From Dryas octopetala (taxonomy: Eukaryota; Streptophyta; Magnoliopsida; Rosales; Rosaceae), in assembly GCA_963921425.1 (NCBI GenBank), contig OY992833.1, positions 24,848,698 through 24,912,697 of the forward strand: DNA of 64,000 bases, in the 5' to 3' direction. A program made the position numbers and the translations under genes. The notes beneath the pieces are model-generated. The model did not search any database. It was not told the DNA's origin and was given only the letters and a program-made list of their open reading frames with translations. Position 1 is the first letter of the stretch. Every line of letters begins with the position of its first letter. Positions 1-10,564 of the stretch are shown one piece after another.

Positions 1-553
1 TCTGTAATAATGGCTGAAAACTAAGAAAAATATTAACAAACACAGAAATCAACCTAACAAAGGCTTTTGGGCAAATTCCCCTTTCAGTTTCAGCTTTTCA
101 ATGGCAGCACCTAAACCTCATTACCTAATCAACCCTTAGCCTAAATCTAAGGCTACAGACTAGCTTGTTTTTCCCCTTTAAAATATCAAACAGCACGAGT
201 CACGATTTGCAGGGAAAACCAGTCAAAAACCATAATCACGAGTAAAAAACGCATGAACTATTCTATAAAGCAAGAAACGTGAACGAATCGTCTAGCTTAA
301 GGAGATATTGCTAAACAAGCCATGAATACTCAAAGAAATGGTATATGATATAACAAAATTGACAAATCACGTAAAGAATCAGGTAGTCGCAGAAACCAAA
401 CAGCAGATCCAAAGCAAAATTGAGAGAAAAATAAGAGAAAATTGTATGATACCCGTAAAACAAAAAACGGTAGCAGGAAGCAGAAGAAGGCACAAAAGAA
501 ATAAGAACAAAATGGAATATTAAAAAAAAGAATAAAAAAAGGGGAAAGTGCAC

Positions 554-670
554 CTGATGTACGCTCGAAGCTCCTAGAGAGTCGAGAGTGGAGAGGGGAT
601 GATATTTTTTTATTAACGGGGAACAGATGAAGGCCGCTCTCTTTATAATCCCCACCTTAACCCTAACCCA
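554..670 (-). promoter_or_regulatory. Candidate promoter and leader exon of a gene leaving the left edge
   Basis: On the minus strand a TATA-like TTATAA lies at 648-643, preceded upstream by a telo-box (AACCCTAACC read on the plus strand at 659-668). A short untranslated leader of about 60 bases follows and ends at a possible splice donor, CAG|GTGCAC, with the exon edge at 554. TGGGCT/AGCCCA site II-like motifs occur further upstream around 830-905. Telo-box plus site II is the known arrangement of plant ribosomal-protein and translation genes, so the missing gene could be of that kind, which is inference. No coding exon of it is visible in 1-553, which would then be leader intron. Confidence 0.35.
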
Positions 671-3393
671 GGGCATTTAACCCTGGTTGGAATCAAATTA
701 ACTCGTCCATCTATCCAACCGACTTTTATGCCATTCGGACCGTAGGATTCATATGACTACTGTTCGTGGAGTGAGGTGGCGGTGCTCTATTTGGATACGT
801 TAGTATCAGATTTCAACCTTAGCTTCTATTGGGCTTTTAGTTTTTATAAAAGCTGCTCTTGGGCTTAAGTTGCCAACCAAACCCACTGGGTTGGTCCAGC
901 CCAAGGACATTTGCACCAATTCAAATATTCAATTATGCTATCCTCAATTGTTTGTGTCTACTTTCATAATTGATTATCGATGGGATACATCCCCTGGCCC
1001 AAAAATAAAAAATGGCATACATCCAAAATTAGCTTTTTGAGCTAATGCGATGGACTTTTTAATTCGATTACGCATGTGTTAATATTGAGGGAGGATCTGT
1101 TAGAGATTTCTTAAATAAATTTATAAAGATTTCTTGTGAGGCTTACTTCGAGGTTGTAGTTTGGTGATTGAGCCGTCTACTATTTAGGTCTTCGGTAAAA
1201 GATCATGTTTATATAAAATTAAACAAAAAATAATAATTAAGACATTTAAGTGTAACAAAATGAATAGACAAATACAATGTTTTCAGACTATTTTTATTTA
1301 ATTGTTTTTTTAACAAAAGTATTTTTAAGCAATTCAAATTTTGTGAAGGCTGTAACACCAATTTTGTTTTATCATTTTTCTTGGAATAGGGTGCTTCTTA
1401 AGGCCCAAATCATAAGGTGCCTTGTTAAAATGGCTCAAACACATAACTCAATGATAAGTCGGTCTACTTTTTAGTGGTTTAACGTCAATCGACCATTTTT
1501 TTTTCCTAAAACACTACTATTGTCCGTAGTTATAACCGCTAATTAATGTTTTTTAATGATAGCTATACCTATAAAAACAAAAATAAAAAAAATTGAACAT
1601 ATGAGGTAAAAATTGGGATACACTTAACATTATTCCTTCACAAATGTCTTTTGCCTTTTTGTTACATAATATATGACAAATTAATAAACTAACACAAAAT
1701 GGATAAGTACAACTTTATGAAGTCAAATTCACCATATTTTGTAATTGCTCTTAGTCAAATACACCATATAAGAGATTGATAAAGCTTGAGTCCATTTGAC
1801 ACTACTTTTTGGAAGCTCTTTTACTAAAAATACTTATGCTAAAAAGCATAAATATATTTTTATACAAATTCTAAATGATTCATGCAAAAACACTTGAAAC
1901 TCCTTAAAAACGCTATTATAACTCATAAGCACTTTTATTTATTTTTGTCAAACGCTATCAAAATTACTTTTACTAATCTAAAAACGCTTTTGACAATTCT
2001 AAAACCAATGTCAAATGAGCCTTTATCAAGCAATGAAGTGATTGACAAAGGTAAACTTTAGAAATTGACACTCTTTCATTGCTTAAAAAAGAAAAATCAA
2101 CACTAAACCCTAAACACTAAGCTAAAAAATAAATATACATTATCACATCAAGTAAGACACTTTTATAATGTACATATAACCATTACACTGTCATGTAATA
2201 CAATGCACGTGTTATAATTTAGGAGCAGCATCAAACCATCTAACTCGACGAAACCGCCTCCACTGACCGTCAAAAACTCGACCAACCACCGCCTTTCGCC
2301 ACTCGCCACCTTTCAACTTGCCCAACCCGATTGTTATTGGCCCGGTTTCGGTTATGGGCTTGTACAGATCGGAACAAACCGACCACCCACCTTCATGTTC
2401 CTCCCCTTTCGAACCCCAGTCACAGACCATCACCATCACCATCACCTCCTGCCACAAACTCTCTCCCTCAACTGCTTGCAAGAACTCTGGATTCATTTCC
2501 TATTTTGCCTTTCGAACCCAATCCCAAACGATCACCATCCCTTTCCAGTTTTGCCTTGCAAAAGTACCAAACTCCAAATTCAGGATCAAATTTTAGGATA
2601 TGGGTTTTCTCTTTTCTATCCAAAAAGAAAACAAAAAACTCCAATTTCAATTTGGTACTAGCCAAATCAATGAATTGGGGTATTGGATATGATGCTATTG
2701 AAAAGCAAGAAAGATAAAGTTGAAGAATTTACAACCATCAGTGTCGATCTCCTTCACCAGCAAGCTCCATCACCACCACTGATATCTGACCATTCCGACC
2801 CGCCAGCCAACCAAGACTCTCACAGACAAACCGACCAAAGAACTAGTCGGTTACGGTTTGGTAAATCGGCAAACCGCCACCTTTGGTCAGCTGGCGATTT
2901 GGGCACCCACCCTACTCAAGTCGTCCGACACCCACCCCTGTTAATATCATTTGAATGAATATTATCAGCATTATATATATCCTAAAAGCATTAAATCTAT
3001 CGTTCACCTATATTATTATATAGATTGAAATTGTCATATCGGACATTTGAAAAAAAATTTAGAAAATTGGACAATTTTAGGTACCCTACTGTAGGGCCGA
3101 TTATCTGAAGTTGTAGAGATTCAATTTGGGTGATGGTTGTAAAAAGGAGATGCATATCTTTAAACCAAGTATAAGCTTGTTAAATTTGATGGAGTTTTAA
3201 TAGGTCCAACGTTGGGCCAAAGTTAGAGATAAAAACTAAAAAAAATATAGTTCTTAATTGACACAAAATGAAAGTATGTGTCATTCATTAACACAAAGTA
3301 AAATTAATGTCCTGAAATGAAACAACCATCAAAATATGTGTCTAGTTTGTAAATTTTTTCCTGTAAAAAATAAACTACCAAATAAAAAATAAA
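671..3393. other. Intergenic, no supported gene
   Basis: AT-rich spacer. A fold-back repeat sits at 1773-2034. A more GC-rich stretch at 2212-2950 carries overlapping open frames on both strands (the longest 128 codons, rich in His, Pro and Ser), but none resembles a protein I know and their composition is simple. I treat it as possible degraded transposon or captured sequence, not a gene. Confidence 0.5.
1773..2034. repeat. Degenerate inverted-repeat element (hAT-type MITE candidate)
   Basis: The left end reads TTGATAAAGC followed by CATTTGACA. The right end, reverse-complemented, reads CTTGATAAAGG followed by CATTTGACA. The interior has A/T-rich text with several 'aaacgctttt'-like motifs typical of small hAT-derived plant elements. 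No clean target duplication was found, so the class is a guess. Confidence 0.35.
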
Positions 3394-4131
3394 GGCATAA
3401 ATTCAATTTAAACACATAACTATATATGCTATTTCAACGGGATCCACGAATTTTCAAATATTTCAAATATATACCTGATTTATTATGTAAATTGAAAAAT
3501 GAAATTTCGTCCATCAATTTATTGAGAGATCAGTTAAATGTCAGCTTGGCTTTTGCTAACGGGGATTAATTAGCGACGTGGCACCAACTCAGCATACATT
3601 TCCCGCCAAATGAGCAACACATGTTCACTTGACACGGGCCTATACACCCATCACCTCTTTCCCGCTCGTCAAACGCTCTCCTGACCATTTAGTCTCCAAA
3701 AAACATCACTTTTTCTCTCAAATTCGAATATAAATTCTTCACTTGTGTTCAACGAGCGAGAAAGAGATGATGAGTTTGTGGACCCGTGTCAGGGGTTAGG
3801 TGGACCTGTGTCGCTCATTTGGCAGGAAATGAGCGACACGGGTCCACTTAACCCCTGACACGAGCCCACAAACTCTCTCTCTATTATTATTAAATTGTGG
3901 ACCCATGTCACTCATTTGGCAGGAAATGTTTGCTAAGATAGCGCCATATCGCCAAGTAATCCCGGTCAGTAAAAACTAAGCTGTCATTTAACTAATCTCT
4001 CAACGAATCAATGGACAGAAATTCATTTTTCAATTTAGATAATAGATTGGGTGTATATTTGAAATATTTAAAAGTTTATGGACCTCGTTGAAATAGCTTA
4101 TATAGTTACGTGTTTAAATTAAATTTATGTC
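3394..4131. mobile_element. Non-autonomous Mutator-like fold-back element, copy 1
   Basis: A 738-bp element with long terminal inverted repeats. The left end starts GGCATAAATTCAATTT and the right end, reverse-complemented, starts GACATAAATTTAATTT; the similarity continues for about 170 bases into each arm. It is flanked by the direct repeat AAAAATAAA (3385-3393 and 4132-4140). A 9-bp duplication is the hallmark of MULE transposition; the flank is low-complexity, but copy 2 at 23850 shows an independent 9-bp duplication at the same ends. There is no transposase. The centre holds a second hairpin (3772-3875). The element ends 115 bp before the ASHR2-like start codon. Confidence 0.8.
3772..3875. 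repeat. 104-bp near-perfect palindrome inside the fold-back element
   Basis: Two 49-base arms (3772-3820 and 3827-3875) are reverse complements at 45 of 49 positions, around a 6-base spacer (GGCAGG). If transcribed it would fold into a long, nearly uninterrupted double-stranded RNA stem. Motifs such as AAATGAGCGACAC recur in copy 2 of the element. Confidence 0.85.
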
Positions 4132-4246
4132 AAAAATAAAATAAAAAGAAAGAAAGAAAAACCCTAAAAAAACCGGCGGTAGATACGAAAGGGAAGAAGA
4201 AAGTCTGAAAGTCTGTGAGAGTGAAGTGGCGTCGTGAGCATAGCAA

Positions 4247-5479
4247 ATGGCAATGACAAAGGAATTGAGGGTAACTGAGATAGAAGGGAGAGGGAGGGCG
4301 GTTGTGGCGGCTCAGCCACTGAGCGGCGGCCAAATCGTCCTGAGAGACTCTCCCATCCTCCTCTACTCTGCCCTTCCTCTCATCACTCCCAATCCGCCGC
4401 CTTCTGCATACTGCGACCACTGCTTCAAAACCCTACAATCTCAACCTACAGCAGCTTCCATTTCTGCATGCCCTTGGTGTTCCCGCCACGTCTTCTGCAG
4501 CCCCAATTGCCTCTCCGCCGCCCTCTCCTCCTCCCACTCGCCTTGGGCATGCCAAGCACTGCGCCGCCTCCGAGATTGTCCTTCGCCGCTCTCCGAGCAG
4601 CCGCTCGATCGTCAGGTCCAGGCTCGGTTCCTGGTCGCCGCCTACAACCTTGCCCTGCTCTCCCCTTCCAACTTCCAGATATTGTTGTCTCTTGAGGGTC
4701 AGCCGGGGGAGTCCGCCGCCGACACCGCCGCAGCTGCCCAGTTTCTGCATTCTCTCATCTCGTCTCTCTCGCCTCCTCCCTTCCCTCCAGAGCAGCAGCA
4801 TCTGTTTTCGATGGAGTTCTCCGCGGCTCTGCTGGTGAAGGACAAGCTCAATGCCTTTGGGTTAATGGAACCCTTCTCTGAAAACTCTCAGAGATCGAGC
4901 AGAGCCTACGCTATATATCCCAGGGCCTCGTTCTTCAACCATGATTGTCTCCCCAATGCTTGTAGGTTTGATTACATTGATACTTCCCAAGACGACCAGA
5001 ACACCGACATCATCATCAGAATGATCCATGATGTTCCGGCCGGCAGGGAGATCTGCTTGAGCTACTTTCCTGTTAACCAGCCCTATTCCAGCCGCCAGAG
5101 GACTTTGGCGGAGGACTATGGCTTTGTCTGTCACTGTGACCGCTGCAAGGTCGAAGCCAATTGGTCCGACAATGACGAAAATGATGAAGCTGAGGGTATG
5201 GATGAGGACGAAGACCAGCAAATGGAAGCAGCCTCAGAATCAGAATCAGAGAATGGCATTGAAGCTCAAGCCCAAGCAGAATCTGATTTCCCTCATGCCT
5301 ATTTCTTTGTCAGATTCATGTGTAATAGACCCAATTGCTGGGGCACTCTGGCCCCTTTGCCCCCAAAAGATGGCGGAGCTTCTTCTAATGTTATGGAATG
5401 CAATGTCTGTGGCAACCTTAAGAAAGATGATGAGGAAATCAACGGTCATGGACAACACAGCCTCTCCATGGATGGCTAA
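4247..5479 (+). CDS. ASHR2: SET-domain methyltransferase, ASHR2-like (SMYD type)
   Basis: Single-exon gene of 410 aa, the usual length and structure of plant ASHR2, a putative S-adenosylmethionine-dependent lysine methyltransferase of the SET/MYND class, acting in nucleus or cytoplasm. Visible parts: SET-N segment with GRGRAVV at 14-20; MYND-like cysteine cluster C56, C59, C75, C78, C84 and C88; core SET motif NHDCLPN at 231-237; the GREICLSYF segment at 266-274; post-SET cysteines C295, C297 and C300. An acidic Glu/Ser-rich linker (about 308-347) is followed by two further Cys pairs (C359/C364 and C385/C388) that may bind zinc. The first ATG is used; a second lies two codons in. No methylation substrate can be read from sequence. 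The proximal promoter abuts a MULE-type element ending at 4131. Confidence 0.9.
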   Translation: MAMTKELRVTEIEGRGRAVVAAQPLSGGQIVLRDSPILLYSALPLITPNPPPSAYCDHCFKTLQSQPTAASISACPWCSRHVFCSPNCLSAALSSSHSPWACQALRRLRDCPSPLSEQPLDRQVQARFLVAAYNLALLSPSNFQILLSLEGQPGESAADTAAAAQFLHSLISSLSPPPFPPEQQHLFSMEFSAALLVKDKLNAFGLMEPFSENSQRSSRAYAIYPRASFFNHDCLPNACRFDYIDTSQDDQNTDIIIRMIHDVPAGREICLSYFPVNQPYSSRQRTLAEDYGFVCHCDRCKVEANWSDNDENDEAEGMDEDEDQQMEAASESESENGIEAQAQAESDFPHAYFFVRFMCNRPNCWGTLAPLPPKDGGASSNVMECNVCGNLKKDDEEINGHGQHSLSMDG

Positions 5480-8400
5480 CTGCTCTCTTGCTTGCTGCTT
5501 TGTGTGAGTTTCACTGTCTTCTTTTTACATTCAGATCACTTCTTACTTTTACTTCAGTTCTATGATCTTATTCAGATCCATCCAATATAAGCTGAATCAT
5601 TTATAGACTAAAGTTTTGAGTTTTGACCCTAATCTCTCACCTGTTCAATTGCTATATATGATGCTTGCTTGTAAACTTCTGTATCACTGAAAAAAAAAAA
5701 AACAAATTTGTTGTTTGTGATTAAAAAGGACTTCTGTAATAATTAAATAGTGACACTTATCTAAGTGAAACAAAGTGAAGTACTATGCAATACCAAGCAA
5801 CCATGTTCAGTGCTCCTCTGTTTTTATCCTTGCAAGGCAACTATTCCAATTTATATTACATAATTGATTTCATCTATGTGTCATCCCAAGAGTCCTTGGG
5901 AAAATGTAAAAAAAGTTATTTGCACTATTGTTGTAAGTTCATGCTCGGACCAAAATTTAACTATGGTGATGTACATGAGGAGAATGTTAAAACTCTTCTA
6001 TTTAAACTAGTAGGACTGGCTGAAGGCATTGGTATTTTTTTTTTTTTTTGGCCAAGTGAAGGCATTGGTATTTAAATGTGGAGAATGTTTTGGTTCTGTT
6101 GAGGAGATAAATGTTTCTTCCTTTGTTATTTTTCGTTTCAGCATTCTAAGGGGAATGAAAAAAAAAAAAAAAAAAAAAGTACCACATCCAGTTGGCGCGT
6201 GATAAAAGCTTCCAAATGATACATAAGGCAAATGTGGCATTTGACTGAGCAAATTGAGAGAGAGAAAAGCTTAGATGTCCTGTATCTGACTGCATGTTCC
6301 TAACAATATAGTGGAAGAAGGTTTGTGTAAGGAGTACATATATAAAGAATAACAAAAGCTATTACTATTTACTTTCTTTTTTTGGCCAAGTATTACTATT
6401 TACTTTTAAGTGCAAAGAAATGCATGCTTTTTTCGCAACACATTAGAAATATATGGCAGGACATAGTTATAAAATTAATATTAACATGCCAAGTATCTAA
6501 ATTTTTGTATAAAGCTATTATGAAATTAATGAATAAGATGGTCCTTTTTGATTCCATGAAAGGGATAAATGGCTAATGTAATAATGTCAAATCGTTTTTG
6601 ATTGCTCCAAACGTACCGTACGTAGTAATATTCTAACTCCAAGCCATGCTTCTATGGGAATCGAGATGATTTAAGTGCATTTTCCTTATATTAGGTGTAT
6701 GCTGAAAATACTCATTGAATGTTTCGATCACAGGCTTCAAGAGATAAAAATTTGATTCTTCATTATCTTCTACTCTGTTAAAGAAAGCGAAAATATCTTT
6801 AGGTTTTGATTCCTTTGGATATGCCTTTTTGCAATGGGTGAGCTGTCATTTTCTTGTTCTTCTCTAGGTATATGATATATTATGACCTAATGATATCTGT
6901 GGGTGGATTAATGTTGTTGCCTGTGCCATAATCTTCTAATTTAATTAGCAGAAGTTTGTGTTTTTCCTAAGTTAGAGCCAACAACCGCTTAGTGGGAATT
7001 CTATACTTGATAGCACAAATGAAGGATTGGTATGCTGACTATTAATCACAGGAGTTGTATCACAAAGGATGACTGGTTTGCATGTTCTTTAAGTGCGCGT
7101 ATGGGCATATGTTAGCTATTATGTTAGCCTCCTTTCTTTTTTCTTTTTGTTTTTTTTTTAATTGAAACTCTGAAAGTCTGATATGCTGTCATCCAACATA
7201 TGTTAAAGTGCCCCCCCCACATGTTCATAGTTTCATAGTTTCATTATAATGTACCTATGGGGATCCTAGGATCCAATGAAAGTGGCTGTTTTAGGTCTGT
7301 TTCTGCACATGTGCACTGGCCTGCAAATGCTTTTTATCTCTGTGTGTGTGAGAGTGATGCTTGAAACTGTTTTTCCGAAAAAAATACCTACCATTTTCAA
7401 ATTTTCTCTGATAGAGTAGAGCTTACTCTTAATTAGAAGTTAAATCTTTTTCATGCTTTTACAGACACATTGGTGAAGTCAAGTACTGGGTGTCCATCAC
7501 CAACATGTTTTAGGCGGTAAGATTTTGCTTTACTCAAAAGAAAACTTGGCAATCAATAGCGCAGAGGGGTGCGTGGACAAAGCATGCACTACCAATTTTG
7601 TGAAGCTAGCTAATGACTAGCATGGATTAATTGTGTTTGTATGTATTTGTAATTATAAGGTTTATCTGGTTTTGGTAACCGACTAGTTTCCTTTAACTGC
7701 TCCAACCTTTAACAAATGTAATACGTAGACCCTTTCCTAATCACGCCAACGCCATAGTGACTAGTGAGTGACCCTGTGAATCAGCGCACTTGCTGCTTTG
7801 GACCACAATGCAAGGCATCATGGTTATGGCAATGGCATCATACCCAACCTAATCACATTGTTTTTAACAACGAAAGAGAGAGGTACAGGCAACATGAAAC
7901 AAACAATGCTCATATTTTATTGCCGGAGTAATGGTATTGGGATAATATATATATATATTTTTTATCTGATCATTTGATCATCTTCTCTAATAAAGTAAGA
8001 CTTATTACGTGAAACCCATACAAATAAGTCCTAAATTTATATTCATACACCGTAATCACTTAAATGATTTATAAAATTATCATTTAAAACAGTCTAAATA
8101 GTTTTATTCTTTATCACCCCTCTTTTCTCCACTGTTATGTTGTTTCCAGCTTTATGGCACAAAACTTGAGTTGTAGAGGTAAATTTATTATTTGTGTTTG
8201 TCACTGCGTGCGTAATGAACGGTGTGTTTGTTTTTACATAATTTAATCCCACATAGGTGGGTTTGTCGTTTTGATGGTGGAAATGGAGCATATATCGTAC
8301 CTTGTAATATTCAAGCAGCAACTATATCTTTGGAATTTTTGAGAAGCATGAAATATTTGTCTGAGTGGGCGGGTTTGCTTTTGTGCTTTCACTATGCTTT

Positions 8401-8583
8401 TATTGTTTGGGATTATCTTTCTTTAACCGTGTCCGTTCCACATGGGGAACTTGGGAATATTCGAATTTCTTTCTTTTATCTCTTGCTCATCGCTTGCGCA
8501 AAAGGAACCATCGCTGAATGCTACTAAAAAGACCAAAACCCTGTGACTAAGGAAAAAAATAAAAAATAAAGGACCATAACCGT

Positions 8584-8786
8584 GTTACAGTCCCATAAAT
8601 TTCTTTATTGTTTAATAATAATCCTATCTACATCAATTGCAAAGAACTGATTAGTGATTAGAGAAAAAAATGGTAACAGAGACGCATGGACTTTTGCAAA
8701 CTTAAATATCCGTTGTCAAATTATATGAATTCAAGCATGTTAACATCAACATGCAAGATGCAACATGCAACATGCTTAAGTACAAA
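8584..8786 (+). repeat. Dispersed repeat, copy 1 (inverted partner at 27214-27404)
   Basis: This stretch matches the reverse complement of 27214-27404 almost throughout. Both copies share blocks such as AACAATAAAGAAATTT, CTTTTGCAAACTTAAATATC and CATGCTTAAGTACAAAAA. Identity by eye is high, with small gaps near the ends. There is no coding sequence and no terminal inverted repeats, so the class is unknown. Confidence 0.75.
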
Positions 8787-8793
8787 AATAAAT

Positions 8794-9095
8794 GAATAAT
8801 GATATACTTACCATATTTTTATATCATATTTTTATATCATCTTACGTATTATTATTTTACTAGATAAAATTTTTTTTTTGTTTTTTTTTTTGTTTTTTTT
8901 TTTATTTTTTAGTGTCTAATATATAAATGGCATGTAAGTTGCCACGTAATGTGATATGAAATTGTGGTATAAAAATGTGAGATATCTAGCACTACTGTTT
9001 TATTTTTTAGTGTCCAATGTATGAATGTCATATAAGTTGCCACATAAACTGATATGAAATTGTGGTATAAAAATGTAGGATGTCTAGCACTATTG
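8794..9095. mobile_element. MITE related to 9845-10045, with a duplicated right half
   Basis: The left end GAATAATGATATACTTACC resembles the left end of the 9845-10045 element. The right end occurs twice in tandem: about 8900-8997, ending CTAGCACTACTG, and 8998-9095, ending CTAGCACTATTG. Each right unit contains GTGGTATAAAAATGT and TAAGTTGCCAC. No convincing flanking direct repeat was found, consistent with later rearrangement. Confidence 0.65.
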
Positions 9096-9844
9096 ATAAT
9101 ATTTATATTTTATTTGAGACCATTAAAAATACGGCTAATTTTTGCAAGAAATAAAAGGTCGAGTATTATTTATATATTTATAGTGAAGATTGGAACTAAT
9201 TATTATTATTATAATTATAATTAATATTAATTTACTGACCCATAGTAATTTGGAGAGTCAGGTTGATGCATGAACAGCTTATCGTATTTGTTGGTCTCCT
9301 ATACCTATTGTTTACCTGAGGCAACAGCGAAAAAAATAAAGTAGTACAACCCATACTTCCATAATTTCCATTCCATTCCATTCCATTCATTCCAGGCTAA
9401 AAGCAAAAATGTGAGCGGTGGTAAAGCTGTCGACCCATGCAACTAAGCATGTATGCATGTATGCATGTAACAGCTTCCATTGCCACCAATTTAAGTTGCA
9501 GCGCATCTGAGCCAAATCCAGCAAAATATATTTGGATTTGATGCCAAAAATGTAAAGCTGCGAAGATATTTTCAGATGTTCCTCCTGATCATCAACATTG
9601 GCGTCCAAAAGGCCTAATCAGAAAGCACCACGTGTTTCAGTGATCACACTTACACAAACACATGGAGTTGGAGTCGTATTGTAAGTATAGTAGACTCGGA
9701 CGTTCTTACTGTCCGAGTCCTATTACAACGCAAATTACTAGACGGGAACAGTTATGAATTTGGAGGGTAAATACGGGAAAATTCGCTTAGTTTAAATAAA
9801 AAAAAACAAACATCTGGTTTTTGTTTTTTTAATGTTATAAATTA

Positions 9845-10045
9845 GAATAATGCTATATTTACTACATTTTTATACCACATTTTTATACCATCTGACGTGT
9901 CATTATTTTATTGGACAAAGTTTTTCTTTTCTTTTTTGGGTTTTTATTTTTATTTTTTAGTATCCAATATATGAATGACATGTAAGTTGCCACATAAAGT
10001 GGTATGAAATTATGGTATAAAAATGTGGTATATGTAGCATTACTG
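9845..10045. mobile_element. 201-bp MITE with 9-bp target duplication (Mutator-like)
   Basis: The left end GAATAATGCTATATTTACTA and the reverse-complemented right end CAGTAATGCTACATATACCA form terminal inverted repeats that continue through ACATTTTTATACCA. The element is flanked by a perfect direct repeat TATAAATTA at 9836-9844 and 10046-10054. A 9-bp duplication fits the Mutator superfamily. It is too short to code for anything. Confidence 0.8.
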
Positions 10046-10564
10046 TATAAATTATGATATCTGGTTTTTGTTGGTACAAAACAAACAAATATGAAATATC
10101 TGTTGAAATACTATAAATAAATATATTTCCTAATGGTTGTTTTAGGATTTACCATATATATATATAAGAGAGAGAAGGCGGAAGATAGAGAAGAGGAACC
10201 AGAGCATTCAAAGTGAGAGCTGCAGGGTCAGAGTCTCCTCTTGCCCCCCAGCGCTTTATGCGTTCCTCCATCAAATACCAAAACCAAAAAAGAGAAAAAT
10301 CATAAACAAATTAATAAATTCGTTTTCGATCAGAAGCCGCGCGCGGGAAGAAGAAGAAGAAGAAGAAGATAAGGTGATTGATTGATATATATTCATATTC
10401 TCTATCAGATTTTTTGTTGTGAATGTGGTGGATATATATATATATATATTTCCCATATAAATATATATTTGATTTGTTGAATGTTCATGCATTACGTTTG
10501 GAAGTGGTGTATTATATATTTATGGTATTCTATCTGTATCGATGATGATATTGATAGGCAAGGG

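Larger units (their letters stand above)
5480..10564. other. Intergenic with repeats, no supported gene
   Basis: The first few hundred bases are probably the ASHR2 3' UTR. The rest is AT-rich and contains poly-T/poly-A runs (6036, 6158), a dispersed repeat at 8584-8786, MITE-type elements at 8794-9095 and 9845-10045, and a TATA-rich segment before the next gene (around 10152-10164). An open frame of 101 codons at 8222-8527 has no recognisable domain and is not called. Confidence 0.5.

Noticed and set aside
2212..2958. Overlapping open frames on both strands in a GC-richer block
   Set aside because: Frames overlap on several registers, are His/Pro/Ser-rich because of simple sequence and match no family I know.
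4433..5221. Minus-strand open frames within the SET-domain gene
   Set aside because: Shadows of a GC-rich intronless coding sequence; the plus-strand protein has all family motifs.
8222..8527. 101-codon open frame on the plus strand
   Set aside because: No recognisable domain, no flanking exons with good splice sites and an AT-rich setting; the peptide looks random.
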